Shown here: piece by piece, positions 1 through 6,958 of the stretch | How positions within the stretch are numbered: the first letter of the stretch is position 1 | Layout: each line of letters begins with the position of its first letter | From: Faecalibacterium prausnitzii | Lineage (GTDB): Bacteria; Bacillota; Clostridia; Oscillospirales; Ruminococcaceae | Assembly: GCA_004558805.1 (NCBI GenBank) | Contig: SFDE01000002.1 | Location: 62,001-126,000 of the forward strand | Reading direction: 5' to 3' | DNA: 64,000 nt | Program-made: the position numbers and the translations under genes | Notes under the pieces: generated by a model | Database searches by the model: none | Told to the model about the DNA's origin: nothing | What the model saw: only the letters and a program-made list of their open reading frames with translations

Positions 1-251
1 ATATTCTTGCGTTCACCGACCCCTACTTTATCGCTTTCAAAACTGATGTGATAAGTGCCATCCGAAAGGGGGTCACTCAGCAAAACACCTTGCATTGGCT
101 GTACTCCCGTTTTTTGCGCCTCCGAAGATGCCGTGCTTGTCGTGGAAGCCGCTGTGCTTTCAGCCGTGGAACCGGACGTCCCACAGCCCGCCATTGTTAT
201 CCCAACAGCCAAAAGCACAGTAAGTGTTACCATTTTATAGTTCCATCTCAT
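1..251 (-). CDS. Lipoprotein of unknown function, N-terminal part
   Basis: The reading frame runs off the left edge; only the first 83 codons are visible. The start ATG at 251 has GAAGG about 8 nt upstream. Residues 8-22 are hydrophobic and end in a lipobox (MAG-C, Cys23), so the product should be a lipid-anchored, exported protein. After the Cys comes a Ser/Thr/Ala-rich linker (about residues 24-50), typical of surface lipoproteins of Firmicutes, and then the beginning of a folded part (LLSDPLSDGTYHISFESDK). The start of that part resembles heme- or metal-type small lipoprotein domains only vaguely; no family is claimed. It is divergent from rluA. Confidence 0.75.
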   Translation of the reverse strand, partial: MRWNYKMVTLTVLLAVGITMAGCGTSGSTAESTAASTTSTASSEAQKTGVQPMQGVLLSDPLSDGTYHISFESDKVGVGERKN

Positions 252-273
252 GCGAAAACCTTCTTTCTCTTGC

Positions 274-302
274 TTGACGGAACGTTTCCGTTCCGCTACA
301 AT
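274..302 (+). promoter_or_regulatory. Sigma-A promoter of the rluA-family gene with palindrome in the spacer
   Basis: TTGACG (274-279), 17-nt spacer, TACAAT (297-302). The spacer contains the palindrome GGAACGTTTCC, which could be an operator. Confidence 0.6.
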
Positions 303-361
303 AAAAACGAATCAAAGACCCATTCCATTGCGGCTGATTTTATGATAGAGAGGAATATTCT

Positions 362-1312
362 GTGAAGATTTTAAAAGTAAAATGTCTCGCCCCCACCCGG
401 CTGGACAACTACCTGACCCAGCAGTACCCCGCCCTGACCCCGGGACGCCTGAACAAGGCACTGCGGGAGAACAAGATCAAGCTCAACGGCAAAAAGCAGC
501 CCCTTTCCACCCGGGTCATGGCAGGCGACGAGATCAAACTGTTCATTCTGGACGATGTGCTGGACGCCGACCGGCGGGTGGAAGGTCCCGCCTGGAAGAA
601 CGCCCGGACCCCGGCGCAGGTGGTGTACGACTGCCCCCAGATCCTGATCGTGAACAAGCCCGCCGGTGTTGCTGTGGACGGTCCGGAGGACGACACCCTG
701 CTGAACCGTGCCCTGTTGTACCTGAACAAGGCGGGCGAATACAAGGAGAACGACCCGTACACCCCCGCTCTGTGCCACAGGCTGGACACCGGCACCAGCG
801 GACTGGTGATCATTGCCAAGACCCCGGAGGCAGAGGAGCTGTTCCTTGCCGCCATCAAGAACCGGGAGGTGCAGAAGACCTATCTCTGCGTCACCTTCGG
901 GCGTCCGGTGCCGCCGGATGCCACCCTTGGCGGCTATCTGCTGAAGGACGCCGACCGGGGCATCGTGAAGATCGTGGAGGAAAAGCTGCCCGGGGCAAAA
1001 GAGGTGGAGACCCGGTACGAGACCATTGCAGTCTCCGGTCGCCTTGCCCTGCTGAAGGTAAAGCTCATTACCGGACGCACCCACCAGATCCGTGCCCACA
1101 TGGCAAGCATCGGCTGCCCCATTCTGGGCGACAGCAAGTACGGCAACAACACCGCCAACCGGGAGCTGAAGCTGAAGTATCAGGCGCTGTGTGCCTGGGA
1201 ACTGACCATGCCCCGTTTCACCCAGCCGGATTTTGCCTTCCTCAGCGGCAAGACCTTCCACGCCCCCAAGCCCTGGTATTACAGCCAGGTGCTGGACGGC
1301 ACCTTAAAGTGA
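362..1312 (+). CDS. RluA/RluD-family 23S rRNA pseudouridine synthase
   Basis: Converts specific uridines of ribosomal RNA to pseudouridine in the cytoplasm. A GTG start at 362 is preceded by AGAGAGGAA. The 316-residue length is usual for the family. Residues about 10-60 look like an S4 RNA-binding domain (TRLDNYLTQ through the LNGKK turn). The catalytic motif HRLDTGTSGLVIIAKT has the Asp at residue 142, and GRTHQIRAHMASIGCPILGD near residue 240 is the conserved C-terminal motif. Single gene with its own promoter and terminator. Which rRNA position is modified cannot be told from the sequence. Confidence 0.92.
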   Translation: MKILKVKCLAPTRLDNYLTQQYPALTPGRLNKALRENKIKLNGKKQPLSTRVMAGDEIKLFILDDVLDADRRVEGPAWKNARTPAQVVYDCPQILIVNKPAGVAVDGPEDDTLLNRALLYLNKAGEYKENDPYTPALCHRLDTGTSGLVIIAKTPEAEELFLAAIKNREVQKTYLCVTFGRPVPPDATLGGYLLKDADRGIVKIVEEKLPGAKEVETRYETIAVSGRLALLKVKLITGRTHQIRAHMASIGCPILGDSKYGNNTANRELKLKYQALCAWELTMPRFTQPDFAFLSGKTFHAPKPWYYSQVLDGTLK

Positions 1313-1330
1313 TCCAAGCAACAGACAAGA

Positions 1331-1500
1331 GGCTGTTGCAAAACAGTTCCAGATAAAAGATGAGACAGGCTTCCCCCAAGGGGGCTGCCTGTCTCATTTT
1401 TTTCGGAACTGAAAACGCAAAAAGCTGAGCACCTGCTTTTTCACAGACACTCAGCTTTGCTGTTTTCAATAGTTTGAGCGTGAGCTGTTTTGCAACAGCC
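1331..1500. repeat. Nested inverted-repeat element, MITE-like
   Basis: GGCTGTTGCAAAACAG at 1331-1346 is repeated exactly in inverse at 1485-1500. Inside are two further hairpins (1361-1396 and 1410-1468). The 170-bp unit has no coding frame. The ends resemble inverted repeats of IS6-like and similar insertion sequences (CTGTTGCAAA core), which is why a non-autonomous element is suspected. No clear target duplication is visible. Confidence 0.5.
1361..1403 (+). terminator. Intrinsic terminator after the pseudouridine synthase
   Basis: Stem TGAGACAGGC (1361-1370) with GCCTGTCTCA (1387-1396), followed by seven T. Confidence 0.85.
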
Positions 1501-1535
1501 CCCTCGGGCTTTTTTTAGCTTCCGGATGCATTGGA

Positions 1536-3314
1536 TCATGCCTCCATCTCATCCAGCGGGGCAAGGTAGGTCTTGCGGCATTCCTCGTATTCCAGCATAT
1601 AGTCCTTGGTGGGGTTGTGGTGCATGATGCTCTTGAGGGTGTGGGAGTCGTAGTCCTCTCCCGCCTCCATGCCGATCATCCGCGCCGCAATATTGGAGCA
1701 GTGGTCGCCGATGCGTTCTGCGTTGTTCAGTACGTCCAGGAATACCACGCCGGTGTCGATGGAGCAGACACCGTCCTTGAGCCGGAGGATGTGCTGGTCA
1801 CGGAGACGGTCCACCATTACGTCGATGATCTCTTCCAGAGGCTCCACCTGCCGTGCGCTGTGGATGTCATCGTTCTCAAAGGCATCGTTGGTCAGGGCAA
1901 GGATCCGGTCCAGTGCATGGTTCAGCAGCTCCAGTTCCGCTTTGGCGCTTTCGGTGAAGGAAGCTTCCTTTTCGTAAAGCTCCTCTGCCTTTTCCATAAT
2001 ATTCACGGCGTAGTCGCCGATCCGCTCGAACTCGGTGACAAAGTTCAGCAGTTCGGTGACGATGTGGTTTTCGTCGTCGCTGAGCTCCTGATCCGTCATC
2101 TTGATCAGGTAGTTGGTAATGGCGACCTCCATGCGGTCGATGAGGTTCTCCCGCACCTTGATGGCGCTGACCGTCTCCTCGTTCATCTCCATCAGCAGCG
2201 GGGTGGCAAGATTCACGTTCCGTGCCGCACGGCGGGACATCTTGACCACAGCGTTCTTTGCCTGCTGCAGTGCCACGGCAGGGCTCTTGAACAGACGCTC
2301 GTCCAGCACCGGCATGCTCAGCTCCTGTGCCTCCTCGGCGCTGTCGGGAACGGTGAGCATGGCAAGCTTAGAGAGCACGCTGCTGCAGGGCAGGAACAGC
2401 AGCATGGCGCAGACGCTGGAAAGGGTGTGGATGTTTGCGATGGTGCTCTTGTTCATCACGTCATGCCACATGGGGATGCCGATGGTGAACTGCACTGCAT
2501 AGATCAGTGCCAGCAGGATGATACTGCCCACCACATTAAAATACAGATGGATCAAGGCTGCCCGCTTGCCATCCTTGGAAGAACCGCCAATGGTCAGCAG
2601 CGGGGTAAAGGCGGTGCCGATGTGGGCACCCAGAATAATGGGGATGGCAGAGCTGAAGGTGACCAGTCCCGTACTGGACAGTGCCTGCAGGATACCCACC
2701 GAAGCGGAGGAGGACTGGATGATCACCGTCACCACCAGACCCACCAGCACGCCCAGAATGGGGTTGGTCATGGTGACGAACAGGTTCTGGAACACGGCGC
2801 TCTCCCGCAGGGGGGACACGCCGGTGTCCATGAGGCTCATGCCGGTAAACAGGATGCCAAAGCCCAGCATGATCTGACCGATGTTCTTTTTCTTGGCGCT
2901 GCGCAGGAACACATAAAAAATGCAGCCGATAAACGCCACCACCGGCGCAAAGGTCTTGGGCTGGATCAGGGTGAGCCACAGGCTGTCACCGGAAATATCC
3001 GCCATGCGGATCAGCTGACCCGTTACCGTAGTACCAATGTTTGCGCCCATGATAACGCCCACCGACTGGGTAAGGGTCATGATGCCGGAGTTTACCAGAC
3101 CCACGCAGATCACCACTGTGCCTGCAGAGGACTGGATCACGCCGGTGATCAGGGTCCCGAAAATAACGCCTTTGATGGTGGAGGAGGTGAGCTTCTGCAG
3201 CACTCCCTGCATTTTGCCGCCTGCCAGTTTTTCCAGTCCGGCACCCATAATGGACATACCATACAGGAACAGCGCAATGCCACCCAACAGAGAGGTAATG
3301 TGTGTGATATCCAT
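1536..3314 (-). CDS. Na/Pi cotransporter family protein with C-terminal PhoU domain
   Basis: Membrane transporter expected to move inorganic phosphate with sodium. The start at 3314 (MDITHITSLLGGIALFLYG) is chosen because AGGAGA lies 5-12 nt upstream; a longer frame to 3392 lacks this. The 592-residue protein has a hydrophobic N-terminal half with the two characteristic inverted QSS repeats (QSSAGTVVICVGL and QSSSASVGILQAL). From about residue 340 to 560 it is soluble and helical with the two PhoU-type repeats (ERIGDYAVNIMEKAEE, AERIGDHCSNIAARMIG). It is transcribed alone from the promoter at 3455-3484. The PhoU part probably tunes transport or signals phosphate state, which is inference. Confidence 0.9.
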   Translation of the reverse strand: MDITHITSLLGGIALFLYGMSIMGAGLEKLAGGKMQGVLQKLTSSTIKGVIFGTLITGVIQSSAGTVVICVGLVNSGIMTLTQSVGVIMGANIGTTVTGQLIRMADISGDSLWLTLIQPKTFAPVVAFIGCIFYVFLRSAKKKNIGQIMLGFGILFTGMSLMDTGVSPLRESAVFQNLFVTMTNPILGVLVGLVVTVIIQSSSASVGILQALSSTGLVTFSSAIPIILGAHIGTAFTPLLTIGGSSKDGKRAALIHLYFNVVGSIILLALIYAVQFTIGIPMWHDVMNKSTIANIHTLSSVCAMLLFLPCSSVLSKLAMLTVPDSAEEAQELSMPVLDERLFKSPAVALQQAKNAVVKMSRRAARNVNLATPLLMEMNEETVSAIKVRENLIDRMEVAITNYLIKMTDQELSDDENHIVTELLNFVTEFERIGDYAVNIMEKAEELYEKEASFTESAKAELELLNHALDRILALTNDAFENDDIHSARQVEPLEEIIDVMVDRLRDQHILRLKDGVCSIDTGVVFLDVLNNAERIGDHCSNIAARMIGMEAGEDYDSHTLKSIMHHNPTKDYMLEYEECRKTYLAPLDEMEA

Positions 3315-3324
3315 AACGTTTCTC

Positions 3325-3408
3325 CTAGTTGCGTGCAGGGCAACTGCCGCCACGCAAGATGATAGAATTCTTCCTTTTTCTTTGACACGCACACAGCCGC
3401 CGAAGCAT
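3325..3408 (-). CDS. Possible 27-codon leader peptide upstream of the Na/Pi transporter
   Basis: ATG at 3408 follows GAGGTGGGAG; the frame encodes 27 residues rich in Arg, Lys and Cys (starts MLRRLCACQRKRKN) and ends with TAG at 3327-3325. That stop overlaps the AGGAG used by the transporter gene, so its translation could affect initiation downstream. The ribosome site is close to the start codon and there is no other support. Confidence 0.3.
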   Translation of the reverse strand: MLRRLCACQRKRKNSIILRGGSCPARN

Positions 3409-3454
3409 CTCCCACCTCTTGGCAGGTCGGGTCACCCGGACGCTATGCAGAATC

Positions 3455-3484
3455 ATTATATCATCAAATACCCTGCTGCAACAA
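3455..3484 (-). promoter_or_regulatory. Promoter of the Na/Pi transporter gene
   Basis: On the minus strand TTGTTG (3484-3479), 18-nt spacer, TATAAT (3460-3455). It leaves a leader of about 130 nt. Confidence 0.6.
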
Positions 3485-3607
3485 GGTTTATTTTACAAGA
3501 AAATCACTTTTTCCATACATTTTGCCCGCTTTGTCCAGAGTCAAAAAGAAAATTTTTCGATAATTTTACTTTGATTTTACATTCTGTATCCGACACCGGG
3601 CACCCGG

Positions 3608-3724
3608 TCAGCCTTCCAGCTCCTCCATTGCCTCCCGCAGGGTGTCCGCCGAGAACAAAAAAGTCCCGCTGCCGCTGTACACTTCCACATGTCCACCCAC
3701 ATAACGCAGTTCAAAATCCTTCAT
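3608..3724 (-). CDS. Small protein of 38 residues, unknown function
   Basis: ATG at 3724 is preceded by a near-perfect AGGAGGAGA with 6 nt spacing, and the frame runs to TGA at 3610-3608. The product begins MKDFELRYVGGHVEVYSGSG and ends in an acidic helix (SADTLREAMEELEG). The pattern of a short beta hairpin with HVEVY, a turn and a helical tail suggests a small folded cytosolic protein. No signal peptide or membrane segment. It lies alone between the phosphate transporter and the CBS gene, on the same strand as both. I do not recognise a named family. Confidence 0.7.
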   Translation of the reverse strand: MKDFELRYVGGHVEVYSGSGTFLFSADTLREAMEELEG

Positions 3725-3830
3725 CTGTGTCTCCTCCTGTCCGGTCTTTTTGTCCCGGCGGGAGTATTATCCCACAAAAAGTGTCCCATAAAAAGGGCTG
3801 TTGAGCGTTTTGAGCGGATTTTTGCAGCAA

Positions 3831-3867
3831 AAAAGGACCCTTTCCGGTCCGGTCGGAGAGGGTCCTT
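3831..3867 (-). terminator. Terminator of the CBS-domain gene
   Basis: On the minus strand AAGGACCCT pairs with AGGGTCCTT and is followed by a T run (complement of the A run at 3829-3834). Confidence 0.8.
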
Positions 3868-3877
3868 ATCGCTGGTT

Positions 3878-4327
3878 TTATGCCCGCTGCAGCACCGGCA
3901 GCTCCTGCTCCCGGTGCTGCTGCTCGTCACGGGACTTTTCGTAACAGTAGCGGATGATCGCCTGCCGCCGCACGATGCCGATAAAAATGCCCCGGTCGTC
4001 CACCACCGGCACAAAGTTCTGGTTCATGGCGGCTTCCACCAGCTGGTCCATGCTGGTGGTGACAGTCACCGCCTTGTAGTCCCGCTTATGAGGGAATGCC
4101 GAGATGGGCACCTCCTCTGCCGCTTCCAGGTCCAGCCCGTGGAATTTTTTCAGTCCCCACAGGATATCCCCCTCGGTGAGGGTGCCCACATACTCTCCCC
4201 GGCGGTTCAGCACCGGAATGGAGGCATAGCGGTTGTTCTCCCACTTTTCCAGCGTCTGTCGGAGGGTAAAGTCATCGTACACATACATCAGGTCCTGCTT
4301 GGGGGAAAGGAAAAACAGAATGTTCAT
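3878..4327 (-). CDS. CBS-pair domain protein
   Basis: The start at 4327 (MNILFFLSPKQDLMYVYDD) is chosen because AGGAG lies 9 nt upstream; the open frame extends further but without a site. The 149-residue protein is essentially two CBS motifs: about residues 5-65 (TLRQTLEKWENNRYASIPVL, then GEYVGTLTEGDIL) and about 75-135 (SMDQLVEAAMNQNFVPVVDD, then GIFIGIVRRQAII). Such stand-alone pairs bind adenosine nucleotides and act as energy or nucleotide sensors for a partner. The partner is not identifiable here. A strong hairpin (4392-4419) lies in the upstream leader. Confidence 0.88.
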   Translation of the reverse strand: MNILFFLSPKQDLMYVYDDFTLRQTLEKWENNRYASIPVLNRRGEYVGTLTEGDILWGLKKFHGLDLEAAEEVPISAFPHKRDYKAVTVTTSMDQLVEAAMNQNFVPVVDDRGIFIGIVRRQAIIRYCYEKSRDEQQHREQELPVLQRA

Positions 4328-4804
4328 GTCCACAGCTCCTATAACTTGCAAATATTCTGTTGCCGCATCTGTCATATATACCCGTATAAAGGTCCGCGCC
4401 GGACAAACCGGACGCGGACGTTTCATCTGCCTTTATTTTAGCACTTTTTCATAGGCAAAGAAAGCTTTGCCGCAGACCTTTTATATTTTTTTAACAAATT
4501 GTATTTGTTTATTTGTCATACTTCCTTTATTGATGTACGCGGCAGCCATACAACAGCCTACCACCCTCTGTCTGCGAAACCCGCCGAACGGTCCCGAGGG
4601 GGCTTTTCTGCCCCGGAAATTTACTTTTTCCATACAAAAACAGGGTTAAAAACACTTCAATACACAATTTGAACTGTACAACCGCCTGCTGAAGTTGTAT
4701 AATAGGGTGGGTGTTTTTAGGCAGTACAGCGGGTTTTGCGCCGCACATTGCCGGCACCGGACCAATGTGTTAACCTTAAAATAACATAAAGGAGCAGAGC
4801 GACT
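4328..4804. other. Intergenic region between the divergent CBS and asp23 genes
   Basis: AT-rich. It holds the stem GTCCGCGTCCGG/CCGGCGCGGAC (4392-4419), a second small hairpin GGCAAAG/CTTTGCC (4454-4471), a possible weak minus-strand promoter near 4440-4470, and the asp23 promoter at 4675-4703. No coding frame with a ribosome site was seen. Confidence 0.6.
4675..4703 (+). promoter_or_regulatory. Promoter of the asp23-fakA operon
   Basis: TGTACA (4675-4680), 17-nt spacer, TATAAT (4698-4703). Confidence 0.55.
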
Positions 4805-5155
4805 ATGATCACTTCCCGTTTCCCTCTGGGGGATGTCAGCTTTACCAACGGGTACTTTTCTACCCTCGTGGGCGAAGCAGCCAAAAACTGCTACGGCGTT
4901 GCCGCCATGGTCCCCCGTGACCTGAGCGATACTGTGCGCAGTCTGGTTCATGGTTCCGATTATTCCGAGAAGGGCGTGCGTGTCACGCAGGAGGATGGGC
5001 GTCTCGTGATCGAGCTGCACATTGCCGTCAGCTATGGACTGAATATTTCTACCGCCGCACGCAGCATCTCCCACCGTGTCAAAGACCAGGTGGAGCTTGC
5101 CACCGGGCTCAAGGTCGCCCGGGTGGTGGTGTCGGTAGACGACGTGATCGCCTGA
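4805..5155 (+). CDS. Asp23/Gls24 (DUF322) envelope stress response protein
   Basis: A 116-residue protein with the Asp23 pattern: an N-terminal strand-turn (GDVSFTNGYFSTLVGEAAKNCYGVAAMV), then VRVTQEDGRLVIELHIAVSYG and a final amphipathic helix with VARVVVSVDDVIA. AAAGGAG lies 10 nt before ATG. In Bacillus the homologue YloU sits in front of the fakA-like yloV exactly as here, 25 nt apart. The family is cytosolic and linked to envelope homeostasis; its biochemical role is not settled. Confidence 0.9.
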   Translation: MITSRFPLGDVSFTNGYFSTLVGEAAKNCYGVAAMVPRDLSDTVRSLVHGSDYSEKGVRVTQEDGRLVIELHIAVSYGLNISTAARSISHRVKDQVELATGLKVARVVVSVDDVIA

Positions 5156-5180
5156 TAATTGATACTAAGGAGAATAGACA

Positions 5181-6875
5181 ATGATTTCTGGTAAAATCCT
5201 GCGTGACGCCATTATTTCCGGCGCCAACAACATCAACAACCAGCGTTCCCGGGTGGACGAGCTGAACGTCTTCCCCGTTCCGGACGGTGACACCGGTACC
5301 AACATGGGCATGACCGTGGGTGCAGCCGTGCCGGAGCTGGAAGCTCTGGACGACAGCTGCACCGTGGGCGAGGCTGCAAAGACCGCTGCCTCCGCCATGC
5401 TGCGGGGTGCCCGGGGCAACTCCGGCGTCATCACCAGCCTGCTGTTCCGCGGCTTTTCCAAGGCACTGGAAGGCAAGAAGGAAGCCGGCGCTGAGGACAT
5501 TGTGGCAGCACTGAAGAAGGGCGTCGAGGGCGCTTACAAGGCAGTCATGAAGCCCACCGAGGGCACCATCCTTACCGTGGCACGCGTGGCAAGTGAGGAA
5601 GCTGCCGCCAGCTCCGCCGCTGATGTTCCCGCTCTGTGGGACGTGGTGATGGAGGCAGGTCAGAAGGCTCTGGAAGATACCCCCAACCTGCTGCCGGTGC
5701 TGAAGAAGGCTGGCGTCGTGGACGCCGGCGGTCAGGGCATCATGGTGATCTTTGAGGGCATGGGCAAGGTATTCCACGGCGAGGCTGTGGTCGCCGGCGG
5801 TGAGGCTTCCCCCAACAAGGCAAAGCTCTCCACCGCCAACGCCGGCAAGGGTGTGTTCACCGATGACCTGATGAAGGTGGAGGACATCACCAACGGCTAC
5901 TGCACCCAGTTCCTCATCAACAAGAACGAGGGTGCCAGCGCCGCCAAGATGCGTGCCTTTGCAGAGTCCAACGGCGACAGCGTGGTGTGCATCGAGGACG
6001 ATGATGTCATCAACCTCCACGTTCACACCGCAGACCCCGGCAAGATCCTCAGCGAGGCGATCAAGTACGGCTACCTGACCAACTTTAAGATCGAGAACAT
6101 GCACGAGCAGTTCCTGGCTCGTCAGAAGCAGGGCAAGAGCCTGGAGAAGCAGGCTTCCGCTGAGAAGGCTCCCTCCCAGTCCGGCGACTTCATCTACGCC
6201 GCTGTGGACCCCAGCCGTGACTACGGCTTTGTTGCCGTGGCTGCCGGCGAGGGTCTGAAGGCTGTGTTCACCGACCTTGCCGCCGACGCTGTGGTCTCCG
6301 GCGGTCAGACCATGAACCCTGCCACCGAGGACATTCTGGCTGCCATCCAGAGCGTGCCCGCCAAGACCGTGTTCGTTCTGCCCAACAACAAGAACATCAT
6401 CATGGCTGCCGAGCAGGCACAGAAGCTGGCAGACCGTCAGGTCATCGTGCTGCCCACCCGCACCGTGCCCATGGGCATCACCGCTCTGCTGAACTTTGAC
6501 CCCTCTGTCAACGCCGAGACCAACACCATCAACATGATGGCTGCTGCCGACAAGGTCTCCACCGGTCTCATCACCTACGCCGCCCGGGACAGCGAGTACG
6601 ACGGCAAGCGGATCCGCAAGGGTGAGATCATGGCTCTGGAGAACGGCAAGATCGTCTCCACCTCCAACGACATCACCAAGGCGACCTACCGTCTGGCACG
6701 GGCAATGTGCAAGAAGGATTCCTGCTTCGTTACCATCATCTCCGGCTGCGACGTCAGCGATGAGGATGCCGAAAAGGTCACCGAGATCGTCAAGGCAAAG
6801 TGCCCCAGCCATGTGGAAGTCAGCCACATCCGCGGCGGTCAGCCCGTTTACTACTATATGATCAGCGTGGAGTAA
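5181..6875 (+). CDS. DAK2-domain fatty acid kinase FakA/YloV homologue
   Basis: In the FakA system this protein phosphorylates fatty acids presented by a FakB (DegV-type) binding protein, feeding exogenous fatty acids to phospholipid synthesis. The 564-residue length is normal. The DAK2 nucleotide-binding domain is at about residues 5-200, with FPVPDGDTGTNMGMT at 31-45 carrying the Mg-binding aspartates, and GARGNSGVITSLLFRGF following. A middle domain ends near 325, and a DegV-like C-terminal domain contains VFVLPNNKNI and TRTVPMGITALLNFD. A FakB partner is not in the window. AAGGAG precedes ATG. Confidence 0.88.
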   Translation: MISGKILRDAIISGANNINNQRSRVDELNVFPVPDGDTGTNMGMTVGAAVPELEALDDSCTVGEAAKTAASAMLRGARGNSGVITSLLFRGFSKALEGKKEAGAEDIVAALKKGVEGAYKAVMKPTEGTILTVARVASEEAAASSAADVPALWDVVMEAGQKALEDTPNLLPVLKKAGVVDAGGQGIMVIFEGMGKVFHGEAVVAGGEASPNKAKLSTANAGKGVFTDDLMKVEDITNGYCTQFLINKNEGASAAKMRAFAESNGDSVVCIEDDDVINLHVHTADPGKILSEAIKYGYLTNFKIENMHEQFLARQKQGKSLEKQASAEKAPSQSGDFIYAAVDPSRDYGFVAVAAGEGLKAVFTDLAADAVVSGGQTMNPATEDILAAIQSVPAKTVFVLPNNKNIIMAAEQAQKLADRQVIVLPTRTVPMGITALLNFDPSVNAETNTINMMAAADKVSTGLITYAARDSEYDGKRIRKGEIMALENGKIVSTSNDITKATYRLARAMCKKDSCFVTIISGCDVSDEDAEKVTEIVKAKCPSHVEVSHIRGGQPVYYYMISVE

Positions 6876-6910
6876 GGATCACTCCTTTCCTGACGGTCCA
6901 TACAACGCAC

Positions 6911-6955
6911 AAAACCCTCTGCAGCGGCGGTTGCCTGCTGCAGAGGGTTTTTGTT
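6911..6955. terminator. Terminator shared by fakA-like gene and polC
   Basis: AACCCTCTGCAGC pairs with GCTGCAGAGGGTT, with T run on the plus strand and A run (T on minus) at the other side, so it can serve both convergent genes. Confidence 0.85.
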
Positions 6956-6958
6956 GTG

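Noticed and set aside
1617..3362. Long plus-strand frame opposite the phosphate transporter
   Set aside because: Antisense shadow; low complexity His/Gln-rich product without family features.
5109..6827. Long minus-strand frame opposite the fakA-like gene
   Set aside because: Shadow of a strong gene with clear motifs; no start signal.
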